A DNA stretch of 7,936 nucleotides from Clostridiales bacterium (GTDB lineage: Bacteria; Bacillota; Clostridia; Lachnospirales; Lachnospiraceae), in contig DYCJ01000054.1 of assembly GCA_019418195.1 (NCBI GenBank), positions 4,749 through 12,684 of the forward strand. Direction: 5' to 3'. The notes beneath the pieces are model-generated. The model did no database searches and was not told the origin of the DNA. It saw nothing but the letters and a program-made list of their open reading frames with translations. Below, one piece after another: positions 1 to 6,804 of this stretch (positions are counted from its first letter, which is position 1; each line of letters starts with the position of its first letter). The translations under genes and the position numbers were made by a program.

Positions 1-447
1 AAAGGAAGATTTGAAAAGGTCGTCATACTCGGGCCATGCCGCAGGGAAACACAGGTGGAAATTTCTGTCACAGATGCAAGACGTCTGGGCATTAAAAGCG
101 TGATCCGGCAGTCTGGTGATCTGGAAGGCACCCCGGGATGTACTCTGATCGGGCCAAAGGGGAAACTCGAGCTGGATAAAGGTGTCATTGTAGCCAAACG
201 CCATATCCATATGACCCCCGTTGATGCCATCCGCGCTCACGTAAAAGACAATGATATCGTATTTGTTATTACAACAAGTTATGAACGTTCGCTGATCTTC
301 TCCGATGTCGTTGTGAGAGTCAGTCCGTCCTACTCGCTCGCCATGCATGTAGATACGGATGAGGCGAATGCATTCGCCAATGAAGATAATCCGACAGGCG
401 TGATACTAAAACTGTTTAACGGACATACCTACAGTCTCCAGTCCTAG
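1..447 (+). CDS. pduL: Phosphate propanoyltransferase (PduL-type phosphotransacylase), 5'-truncated by the window edge
   Basis: The family catalyses reversible transfer of a short acyl group (propanoyl or acetyl) between CoA and phosphate, supplying acyl-phosphate for ATP formation by an acyl kinase. The frame is open from base 1, so the GTG at 55 is an internal codon, not a start; 148 residues are present and, against a usual length near 210, about 60 N-terminal residues are missing. Counting from base 1, family landmarks are VIRQSG, EGTPGCT, the DKGVIVAKRHIHM segment with His68 and His70 (bases 202-210), and MHVDTDEANA with His116 (346-348); these match the second HxH pair and last His of the zinc site. 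The first His pair lies off the window. No shell-protein gene is visible here, so microcompartment membership cannot be judged. The AEC gene follows after 59 bases with no terminator, suggesting co-transcription. Confidence 0.93.
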   Translation, partial: KGRFEKVVILGPCRRETQVEISVTDARRLGIKSVIRQSGDLEGTPGCTLIGPKGKLELDKGVIVAKRHIHMTPVDAIRAHVKDNDIVFVITTSYERSLIFSDVVVRVSPSYSLAMHVDTDEANAFANEDNPTGVILKLFNGHTYSLQS

Positions 448-506
448 GCTGACGAACTGCAGTCCGGTATCCACCGGTAAGAGAAATAAAACGGAGTATA
501 TAAAAT

Positions 507-1424
507 ATGTTTATTCTTATTTTTGAGCAGCTTTTGAAGATGTTCTTCATCATGGTGCTCGCATTTGTATGTTTCAAAATCGGTCTGGTGGATCAGACCG
601 GAAATAAAACTGTTTCAAATCTCCTCCTTCTGGTCGTCAATCCGGTCCTGATCATCACCGTCTATCAGACGAAATATGATCCTGCACTGGTCCGGGGGCT
701 TCTGCTTGCTTTCGCAGCGGCTGCTGCCACCCATGTCCTCGGCATCCTGATCTCAACCGCATTGATCCGTCCCAAAATCGATACTGACTACAGCATTGAA
801 AGGTTCAACGCCATGTATTCCAACTGCGGTTTCATCGGCATCCCGCTGATCGGAAGCGTACTCGGCGATACAGGTGTCTTTTATCTGAGTGCATATATGG
901 TCATGTTCAACCTGTTTTCATGGACTCATGGTGTTATTTTGATGGAGAAAAGATTTTCCTTCAAGAATCTCAAAGAAGGACTTGTATCTCCTATGTTCAT
1001 CGCAACACTGATCGCAGTACTTTTGTTCTTTTTACAGCTGGAAATCCCGTCAGTCCTTCTGGATTCGATGAACTACATCGCGGATATGAACACGCCTCTT
1101 GCCATGATGGTGGCAGGCTTCTCCGTCGCTCAGGCTGATCTTAAGAAGATGTGCCGGAATTTACGGCTTTATTATGCCTCCGCGATCAAGCTGATCATTT
1201 TCCCGCTCTGCTCGATAGCTCTGCTGATGCTGTTCCGCCTGCCATCTGTAATATCCATGACGATCCTGATCGCCGCTGCCTGCCCGTCAGCCACGACCGG
1301 CACAATGATGGCGATCCGATATAAACAAAATTATACCTATTCCTCGGAAATCTTTTCTATGACGACCATGTTCGCTGTAATAACGATGCCGGTGCTGGTC
1401 CTTATCGCCGAACAGATATTGTGA
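507..1424 (+). CDS. AEC-family (auxin efflux carrier-like) membrane transporter
   Basis: This 305-residue protein is a polytopic membrane carrier with about ten predicted helices (roughly residues 8-26, 36-52, 62-84, 105-120, 123-143, 162-178, 190-208, 222-244, 250-270 and 283-301). Family landmarks are the broken-helix Asn-Pro at 45-46, YSNCGFIGIPL at 104-114, NTPLAMMVAG at 195-204 and AACPSATTG at 257-265. Bacterial AEC members mostly move organic acids such as malate or malonate, but the substrate here cannot be read from sequence. The ATG at 507 follows GGAG at 493-496 with 10 bases between. The gap after pduL holds only a 5-bp hairpin (464-477) without a T-run, so the two genes probably share a transcript. 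The gene ends 10 bases before the hairpin terminator at 1435-1468. Confidence 0.93.
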   Translation: MFILIFEQLLKMFFIMVLAFVCFKIGLVDQTGNKTVSNLLLLVVNPVLIITVYQTKYDPALVRGLLLAFAAAAATHVLGILISTALIRPKIDTDYSIERFNAMYSNCGFIGIPLIGSVLGDTGVFYLSAYMVMFNLFSWTHGVILMEKRFSFKNLKEGLVSPMFIATLIAVLLFFLQLEIPSVLLDSMNYIADMNTPLAMMVAGFSVAQADLKKMCRNLRLYYASAIKLIIFPLCSIALLMLFRLPSVISMTILIAAACPSATTGTMMAIRYKQNYTYSSEIFSMTTMFAVITMPVLVLIAEQIL

Positions 1425-1434
1425 CGAAAAAGTA

Positions 1435-1468
1435 ACAGAAAAAGTGCGGATGACCGCACTTTTTCTGT
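1435..1468. terminator. Bidirectional rho-independent terminator between convergent genes
   Basis: A perfect 15-bp inverted repeat (left arm 1435-1449, right arm 1454-1468) encloses an ATGA loop. The arms carry A5/T5 runs, so the RNA stem ends in a U-rich strand in either direction. It sits between the rightward AEC gene ending at 1424 and the leftward permease gene ending at 1477, so it can serve both. Confidence 0.93.
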
Positions 1469-1476
1469 ACTTCTCT

Positions 1477-4400
1477 TTACTCTACACTTTTCAGCGACTC
1501 TACCATATTGATCTTCTTCAGCTTAAAATACATCGCTCCGTTTACCAGCAGGGAGAACAGGATTGTCAAAAGGAATCCGTATATAAAACTGCTCAGATCG
1601 ATATTACGCCCGAACATGACCGACTCAATCTCTACCGTGACAATGATGAATCCATGCAGGAACTTCCCGAGAACGATGCCAAAAACGGCTCCCAGAACTG
1701 TCAGGACGATATTCTCCCTGTACACATACATTGCCACCTCACCATTGTAGAATCCCAGCACTTTCAACGTTGCCAGTTCTCTCTGGCGTTCCGTAATATT
1801 AATATTATTGAGATTGTACAGCACCACAAATGCAAGCATACCCGCAGATATGATGAGTACAACGATCACTTCGTCCAGTGCACCCAGCATATTGTCTACC
1901 TGCTCCCTCAGATCAGTCGTGTAGCTTACACTCAGCGCTCCCGGAAGCGTAAGTGCCTCCTCGCCGATACGTTCTGCCTCCTCTGTGATGCGGTCAGCAG
2001 TTTTATAAAAGATCGAATTATAATCCGGCTGCTCTCCATACACTTTTTCATAATATGCAGGCGTCATGTACAGATAATGGCTCATGTAATTTTCACAGAC
2101 AGCGCTGATCTCCACTTCAAGGTCTCCCCTGTTCTCATCACGGATCGTGACCGTGTCACCAGGTTCCACGTCCAGCTCTGTCGCCATCTTTTCCGTAAGG
2201 ATGGCACCCGAATCATCCAGCTCATATTTTTCATTTGTTACGCGGTCCTGAAGAACGACAAATTCAGAAAACTCTTCTACATTTTTCGGCACATCAAGAT
2301 AGACATCATGCCATTCATCTCCATTTCCGACCGTAATCTGACTCAGGATCCCTTCCGTAGAGCCAGCCATTTTACTGTCTTTTTCAAGTGTCGTGATGAT
2401 ATTGCTCTTTTCTTCCTCAGTTGCATCATCACTCAGTATAATGTTTCCGTCATAAAGCTGGATCTCCCCGTATTGAATATCGACAATGGCAAAAATAGAA
2501 TCTTTTAATCCGAATCCGACAAGCATGAGGGCCATACAGCCGCCTATGCCAAAGATCGTCATAAACAAACGTTTCTTGTAGCGCACAAGATTCCGGATAC
2601 TGGCTTTCCATGAAAAATTCAGCCGCTTCCATATAAAGTTCACGCGTTCCAGCATCACTCTCTGCCCCTGTTTCGGAGTCGGAGGCCGCATCAGTTCCGC
2701 CGCCTGTTCTCTCAATTCTTTGTAACATGAGAAAATTGTTGCAAGAAGCGTACTTGCCAGCGCTGCTGCCGCTGCTCCCAATCCGTATTCTAGGTTGTAC
2801 GGTATGACAATGTCGTTCATATGTTGATACATGATCCCATATGCATTGATAATAATATACGGAAATACTTTCTCTCCAAACAGAATCCCGACTACACTTC
2901 CCGATACAGTCGCCAGCAGTGCATATCCGAGATATTTGCCTGCAATGGAATGCCTTTCATACCCCAGCGCCTTGAGTGTTCCAATCTGCGTCCTCTGTTC
3001 TTCCACCATACGGGTCATAGTCGTCAGGCTGATAAGCGCAGCCACAAGGAAAAATATCGCCGGGAACACTTCGCCGATCGCCCGCATGCGGTCTGCATTC
3101 TCTCCGTATCCGGTATAATCCGGCAGATTGGACCTGTCATATATGTACCACTCGGGCTTCTCGAGATCATTGATCTCGTTTTCCGCATCCGCAAGCTCTT
3201 CTTTCGCATCCGCGATCTTCTGTTCTCCGTCTGCGATCTCTGCTTCCGCCTCTGCTTCTCCCTCGTAATATTCTTCCCAGCCGTCCGCGATCTCTGCTTC
3301 CGCCTCTTCAAGCTGCGCTTCTGCATCAGCGAGTTCCTGCTCTCCTGCAGTGATCTGATCCCAGCCGCTATTGATCTGTTCCTGCCCGGATTCCAGTTCT
3401 GCCTTCGCTGAATCAATCTGGTCCTGCGCCTGCGCGATCGCCGCCTCGCCTTTCTGTATCTCTTCGTACATGGCATTGAGCGTAGCCATTGTCACATCGT
3501 CCGTTGCTCCGCTGGCTGCAAGGGCATTATACTGTTCTTTCGCCGCGTTCAACTGGTCGATCTGATCATTCAGGGCGTCAATATTGGCGTTCAGCTCTTC
3601 CTGTCCCTGATCCACCTCTGCCTGACTGTCCGTAAGCTGCTGGCGCGACGCTTCAAGTTGTTCTTTCGATGATTCAATTTCCTGCCATCCGTTGTCCACC
3701 TCTTCCTGGGCATCGGCAAGCTGCCGGCGCGCATCTGCAAGCTCTTGTTCCGCTTCAGCCTTCCCATCCTCTAATTCTGTTTCCGCGTCTGCAACTTGCT
3801 GCCGTGCATCCTCAAGAGCTTCATTTGCCTCATCCACGATCTCGTCATACCGTATCTGCTCACGTTCCGCCCGGATTGCCTCGATTGCATCCATCACTTC
3901 CTGAACACGGTCGTCATACGCATCCGTAAAAGCTGTCATCTCTTTGGCACCGTCCACCTGTGCATAAATCTCAGTATAGACATCCAGAGAAAAACTGTCT
4001 TCAGGAACTACAATAAATGCTGCCACACTGCCGTTGCCGATCGTCGTACTCCCTCTCTGGAAAGAAATATAATTCGGACTGCTCACCGTACCAGTGATCG
4101 TAAACGTATCAGTCTTCAGTGTATCTGTGATATCATCATCGCCGCCGCTTGAAAAAGTGATCTCATCTCCGATCTCAAGGCTGCTTTCATTTAGATAGTC
4201 CACATCAACCGCACACTCATCTTCTGCCTCCGGAAGCCTCCCGCCCTCCAGCTGCACCTGATTCATCTCCGGCAAAAGCGACATCACATGTATCGCGATC
4301 TGGTTATCCCCTTCCGAACACAGTACATCAACAGAATAGCTTCCTTCCACAGCCGCTACGCCGCCTGCGTCTTCGATCGCCTGCAGATCATCATCCGTGA

Positions 4401-4605
4401 GTCCCATTGTACTGATCACTTCTATGTCCATCATATTCTTATCGTCAAAATAAGCATCCCCTGAATAGCGCATATCCGGCTCCGATGCACGGATTCCGGA
4501 AAAGAAAGCACAGCCGATCGCAACAATGAAAAAAATGGACATAAAACGCCCGAGACTGCGTCTTATCTCCATATAAAAGTCCTTTCTCAACGCTTTTTTC
4601 TTCAT
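1477..4605 (-). CDS. Large FtsX/MacB-like ABC transporter permease with an inserted extracytoplasmic coiled-coil hairpin
   Basis: This 1042-residue integral membrane protein partners the ATPase encoded 11 bases upstream. The order is: membrane helix (about 20-38); extracytoplasmic domain (40-240); coiled-coil hairpin (257-481); return segment (482-510); first FtsX core (helices about 512-530, 558-580, 605-628) with the coupling-type stretch QIGTLKALGYE at 540-550; helix at 678-700; second extracytoplasmic domain (705-905); second FtsX core (helices about 911-932, 965-990, 1005-1028) with ELATLKVLGF at 943-952. Two fused cores give eight helices, enough for one complete permease without a second subunit. 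Start: ATG 4605 has only AGGG overlapping the ATPase stop, while Met12 (ATG at 4572) has AAAGGA 7 bases upstream. I keep 4605 because residues 2-11 continue the basic cytoplasmic segment and fit translational coupling. The family exports lipids or peptides or drives cell-wall enzymes; the substrate is unknown. Confidence 0.93.
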   Translation of the reverse strand: MKKKALRKDFYMEIRRSLGRFMSIFFIVAIGCAFFSGIRASEPDMRYSGDAYFDDKNMMDIEVISTMGLTDDDLQAIEDAGGVAAVEGSYSVDVLCSEGDNQIAIHVMSLLPEMNQVQLEGGRLPEAEDECAVDVDYLNESSLEIGDEITFSSGGDDDITDTLKTDTFTITGTVSSPNYISFQRGSTTIGNGSVAAFIVVPEDSFSLDVYTEIYAQVDGAKEMTAFTDAYDDRVQEVMDAIEAIRAEREQIRYDEIVDEANEALEDARQQVADAETELEDGKAEAEQELADARRQLADAQEEVDNGWQEIESSKEQLEASRQQLTDSQAEVDQGQEELNANIDALNDQIDQLNAAKEQYNALAASGATDDVTMATLNAMYEEIQKGEAAIAQAQDQIDSAKAELESGQEQINSGWDQITAGEQELADAEAQLEEAEAEIADGWEEYYEGEAEAEAEIADGEQKIADAKEELADAENEINDLEKPEWYIYDRSNLPDYTGYGENADRMRAIGEVFPAIFFLVAALISLTTMTRMVEEQRTQIGTLKALGYERHSIAGKYLGYALLATVSGSVVGILFGEKVFPYIIINAYGIMYQHMNDIVIPYNLEYGLGAAAAALASTLLATIFSCYKELREQAAELMRPPTPKQGQRVMLERVNFIWKRLNFSWKASIRNLVRYKKRLFMTIFGIGGCMALMLVGFGLKDSIFAIVDIQYGEIQLYDGNIILSDDATEEEKSNIITTLEKDSKMAGSTEGILSQITVGNGDEWHDVYLDVPKNVEEFSEFVVLQDRVTNEKYELDDSGAILTEKMATELDVEPGDTVTIRDENRGDLEVEISAVCENYMSHYLYMTPAYYEKVYGEQPDYNSIFYKTADRITEEAERIGEEALTLPGALSVSYTTDLREQVDNMLGALDEVIVVLIISAGMLAFVVLYNLNNINITERQRELATLKVLGFYNGEVAMYVYRENIVLTVLGAVFGIVLGKFLHGFIIVTVEIESVMFGRNIDLSSFIYGFLLTILFSLLVNGAMYFKLKKINMVESLKSVE
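3163..3837 (-). other. Mirror-symmetric antiparallel coiled-coil hairpin within the permease (residues 257-481)
   Basis: Large a-position residues fall at 257, 264, 271, 278, then after an 11-residue step at 289 and every seventh residue to 352. The return arm has them at 383 and every seventh residue to 446, then after an 11-residue step at 457, 464, 471, 478. All are Leu, Val or Ile except Tyr446. The d position (a+3) is nearly always Ala, Gly or Ser: for example A260, A267, A274, G281, G306, G334, then G386, G407, G414, G421, G442, G449, G460. Exceptions are N341, Q348 and L481. Every a position pairs with one in the other arm whose numbers sum to 735, so the tip is near residue 367-368, in a Gly/Ala/Thr/Asp-containing stretch. 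The large/small alternation is that of close-packed Ala-coils. Topology places it outside the membrane. Confidence 0.88.
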
Positions 4606-4616
4606 CTGCCGTTACC

Positions 4617-5321
4617 CTACCATTCTATATCATCGATCGATACCGGATGCTCATTGAGCTCCATCTGTGAGACCTGACCGTTCTTAATATGTATCAGCCG
4701 GTCCGCCATAGGAGCGATCGCCTGATTATGCGTGATCACGATCACTGTCATTCCCCGCTCCCGGCACATATTCTGCAGAAGTTTGAGAATTGCTTTTCCC
4801 GTATTGTAATCAAGAGCGCCTGTCGGCTCATCACAGAGCAGCAGCTTGGGATTTTTTGCCAGTGCCCTTGCGATCGAGACTCTCTGCTGTTCACCCCCGG
4901 ACAACTGTGCCGGAAAATTATTCAGCCTGTCTCCCAGCCCCACTTCCTCCATCACTTTTCTCGCATCCAGCGGATCCCTGCATATCTGAAGAGCCAATTC
5001 TACATTTTCAAGAGCAGTCAGATTCGGCACCAGATTATAGAACTGAAAAACAAAGCCGATATCTTCCCGTCTGTATTCTGTCAGCCGTCTCGGATTGTAA
5101 GCAGTGATCTCATCTCCGTCTACAAGAAGGGTTCCGCTTGTAGCGGTATCCATCCCGCCAAGGATATTGAGCACTGTCGTCTTGCCCGCACCACTGGGCC
5201 CGACAATAACGACAAACTCTCCTTTATCAATCGAGAAACTGATATTATCCGCAGCACGGATCTCGATCTCTCCCATCTTATAAATCTTCGTAATATCCTG
5301 CAATTTGACAAAATCTTTCAT
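4617..5321 (-). CDS. ABC transporter ATP-binding protein, LolD/MacB/FtsE-like
   Basis: This 234-residue nucleotide-binding subunit powers the adjacent FtsX-like permease from the cytoplasmic face. All catalytic landmarks are intact: Walker A GPSGAGKTT at 41-49, Q-loop Gln93, signature LSGGEQQ at 140-146, Walker B LLLCDEP at 160-166 with catalytic Glu165, D-loop GALD at 168-171 and switch His198. Length and motif spacing match the LolD/MacB subfamily, which couples ATP hydrolysis to movements of FtsX-type permeases rather than to classical through-membrane transport. The ATG at 5321 has AGGAG (5330-5334) 8 bases upstream. The stop is 11 bases before the permease ATG, a typical coupled operon. 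The C-terminus ends in DDIEW. Cargo cannot be inferred from this subunit. Confidence 0.96.
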   Translation of the reverse strand: MKDFVKLQDITKIYKMGEIEIRAADNISFSIDKGEFVVIVGPSGAGKTTVLNILGGMDTATSGTLLVDGDEITAYNPRRLTEYRREDIGFVFQFYNLVPNLTALENVELALQICRDPLDARKVMEEVGLGDRLNNFPAQLSGGEQQRVSIARALAKNPKLLLCDEPTGALDYNTGKAILKLLQNMCRERGMTVIVITHNQAIAPMADRLIHIKNGQVSQMELNEHPVSIDDIEW

Positions 5322-5339
5322 ATGTACTGCTCCTGTACT

Positions 5340-5390
5340 GTTTCCGCTCTTATGAAAATCAAAGCGGATACTCTGGATGTATCCGCTCTG
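5340..5390 (-). promoter_or_regulatory. ABC-operon leader with three half-sites able to form alternative hairpins
   Basis: Three related segments lie in the leader: A (5390-5379), B (5371-5360) and C (5350-5340). A and C are near-identical direct copies (AGAGCGGA followed by TAC or AAC), and B is complementary to both. A-B gives a 12-bp stem. B-C gives an 11-position stem with one mismatch and one G-U around a 10-base loop, ending 5 bases before AGGAG at 5330-5334. The two structures exclude each other. The same layout could instead be a DNA operator with repeated half-sites. No ligand or regulator is recognisable. Confidence 0.45.
5360..5390 (-). terminator. Hairpin after the MFS gene, possible terminator or attenuator
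   Basis: Read leftward, CAGAGCGGATAC (5390 to 5379) pairs with GTATCCGCTTTG (5371 to 5360) over 12 bp with one G-U and a 7-base loop, followed by ATTTTC. It lies 75 bases after the MFS stop and could end that transcript. However, the likely promoter of the ABC operon lies upstream of it, so the hairpin would also be in that operon's leader. The T-run is short, so termination may be partial. Confidence 0.55.
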
Positions 5391-5408
5391 TTTAATTCTC
5401 TGTATTTA

Positions 5409-5437
5409 ATTATAACATGGAACTCACATAAAGTTGA
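5409..5437 (-). promoter_or_regulatory. Extended -10 promoter for the ABC operon
   Basis: Read leftward, a perfect TATAAT (5414-5409) is preceded by TG one base upstream (5417-5416), an extended -10. The best -35 at 17-base spacing is the weak TCAACT (5437-5432), which suits an extended -10 promoter. Transcription would begin near 5402, giving a leader of about 80 bases that contains the hairpin segments above. The promoter sits in the gap right behind the MFS stop at 5465. Confidence 0.65.
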
Positions 5438-5464
5438 GAACTTTCCCGTAATTTCAGATTATTT

Positions 5465-6715
5465 TCACACTTTTTTATATTCCGCATTAAGCTTTGCCGA
5501 AAACCGGAACAGTACAAGTCCGATCAGGAACATTACCGACAGCGCGCTCACACCGATATTGATACTTCCCGTCAGCTGACTTAAGACAGAGACCAGCGCT
5601 GTGCCTATGACAGAAGCACCTTTCCCGCATATGTCGTAGATTCCGAAGAATTCTCCTGACTTCTCCGCCGGGATGATCTTCGCGAAATAAGAGCGGGACA
5701 GTGCCTGTATCGTTCCCTGGAACATACCTACCAGTACTGCCAGCAGCCAGAAATCAAACTGCGTATCCAGCCAGTATGCATATACTGCGATGCAGAAATA
5801 CGCCGCAATACAGATCGTAATGACCGTTTCAGGTCTTACTTTTTTCACAAGCCTGCTGAAGATAAGGACGCACGGAAAGGCAACGATCTGCGTCACCAGC
5901 AGTGCCAGAAGCAATCCTGTGCTATCCAGTCCCAGTGCCTGCCCGTAAGCTGTTGCCATGTCGATCACTGTATAAACGCCATCAATGTAGAAGAAGAACG
6001 CCAACAGGAAAACAAAGATATGTTTCTGCTTTGTCAGGTCGATAAACGTCCTGCCCAGACGTCTGAAGCTGTTTCTCACTACGTGCTCTCCCGCCTCGGA
6101 AAAATACTTCTGCCGGTAGGAACGCAGAAGCGGTATGGAAGAACACAGCCACCAGACTGCCGTGATAATAAATGCAAGGATCATGGAAGTCTGTGTACCC
6201 AGCCCCACACTTCCGCCGCCCAGTACGATCACAAGACTGATCACAAAAGGAATGCAGCTTCCGATGTATCCCCACGCATACCCGTGTGAAGAGACCGAAT
6301 CCATACGCTCCGGCTCAGTCACATCCGTCAGCATGGCATCATAGAATACAAGGCTGGCCGAATATCCCGTCTTTGCAAGGACAAAGATCACCAGGAACCA
6401 TAGCCACGAGGACAGGAAACCAAGCACGATACATCCGAATACTCCCACGCCCATAGCGGCAGAAAAAATGATCTTTTTAAAGTTCTTCGTATCTGCAATA
6501 GCACCAAGCGTGGGGCCTAGGATCGCCACGATCAGCGTACAGATGGATGTGGCATAGCCCCAGTATGCAAGATAATTTACATCCGATATTCCGGCACTCT
6601 CTGCAAGCGAATTAAAATAAATCGGGAAAATCGTGGATACCATCAGGGTAAACGCCGAATTTCCAACATCATAGAGTACCCATTTCTTTTCCAGTGAAGT
6701 CAGTTTAAATTTCAT
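5465..6715 (-). CDS. MFS transporter of the UMF1 / Atg22-like family
   Basis: This 416-residue carrier is rich in hydrophobic segments consistent with twelve membrane helices. Family landmarks are YDVGNSAF at 15-22 near the N-terminus, the motif-A-like GPTLGAIAD at 67-75, GTIQALSRSYFAKIIP at 334-349 and EFFGIYDICGKGAS at 355-368. Length and motifs fit the bacterial UMF1 group related to yeast vacuolar amino-acid effluxer Atg22; bacterial substrates are poorly defined. Start: ATG 6715 has a weak site, with only GAGAG-like purines nearby and AAAGGG about 14 bases upstream, so expression may be modest. The 89-base gap behind the phospholipase gene holds a 5-bp hairpin without a T-run and no clear promoter, so read-through from that gene is plausible. 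A possible terminator lies downstream at 5360-5390. Confidence 0.92.
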   Translation of the reverse strand: MKFKLTSLEKKWVLYDVGNSAFTLMVSTIFPIYFNSLAESAGISDVNYLAYWGYATSICTLIVAILGPTLGAIADTKNFKKIIFSAAMGVGVFGCIVLGFLSSWLWFLVIFVLAKTGYSASLVFYDAMLTDVTEPERMDSVSSHGYAWGYIGSCIPFVISLVIVLGGGSVGLGTQTSMILAFIITAVWWLCSSIPLLRSYRQKYFSEAGEHVVRNSFRRLGRTFIDLTKQKHIFVFLLAFFFYIDGVYTVIDMATAYGQALGLDSTGLLLALLVTQIVAFPCVLIFSRLVKKVRPETVITICIAAYFCIAVYAYWLDTQFDFWLLAVLVGMFQGTIQALSRSYFAKIIPAEKSGEFFGIYDICGKGASVIGTALVSVLSQLTGSINIGVSALSVMFLIGLVLFRFSAKLNAEYKKV

Positions 6716-6804
6716 GTCTTTTCTCTCATCCCTTTCTGATTTTTCAGGATAATTCCCTGTGACCGGTCCGTCCGTCTGCTGCCATTATTGGCATATCCGC
6801 GTTT

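Noticed and set aside
55..57. GTG as the start of the first gene
   Set aside because: The frame is open to base 1 and the preceding residues (FEKVVILGPCR) fit PduL, so the GTG is an internal Val codon.
464..477. Hairpin CCGGT-ATCC-ACCGG between pduL and the AEC gene as a terminator
   Set aside because: It has only 5 bp and no T-run follows, so it is unlikely to stop transcription.
1444..2508. Long rightward open frame (354 codons) opposite the permease
   Set aside because: It lies antisense to a well-supported FtsX permease, overlaps the terminator hairpin, and its product is a Cys/His/Arg-rich mixture without any family pattern.
3154..3879. Repetitive-looking DNA in the permease gene as a tandem repeat or recent insertion
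   Set aside because: The periodicity is at protein level (heptads) with varied codons; there are no exact DNA repeat units or flanking duplications.
5321..5339. CAGTAC repeated on both sides of the AGGAG ribosome site of the ATPase gene
   Set aside because: GTAC is self-complementary, but only a 4-bp stem results, too weak to claim control of initiation.
4689..5579. Rightward open frame (296 codons) opposite the ATPase and the end of the MFS gene
   Set aside because: It runs antisense through intact Walker, signature and H-loop motifs and crosses a promoter region; no protein-like domain is seen.
6712..6729. Five-codon leader frame (ATG at 6729) whose TGA overlaps the MFS ATG
   Set aside because: Its only ribosome-site-like sequence, AAAGGG, abuts the ATG with no spacing, so translation is unlikely; the overlap is probably chance.
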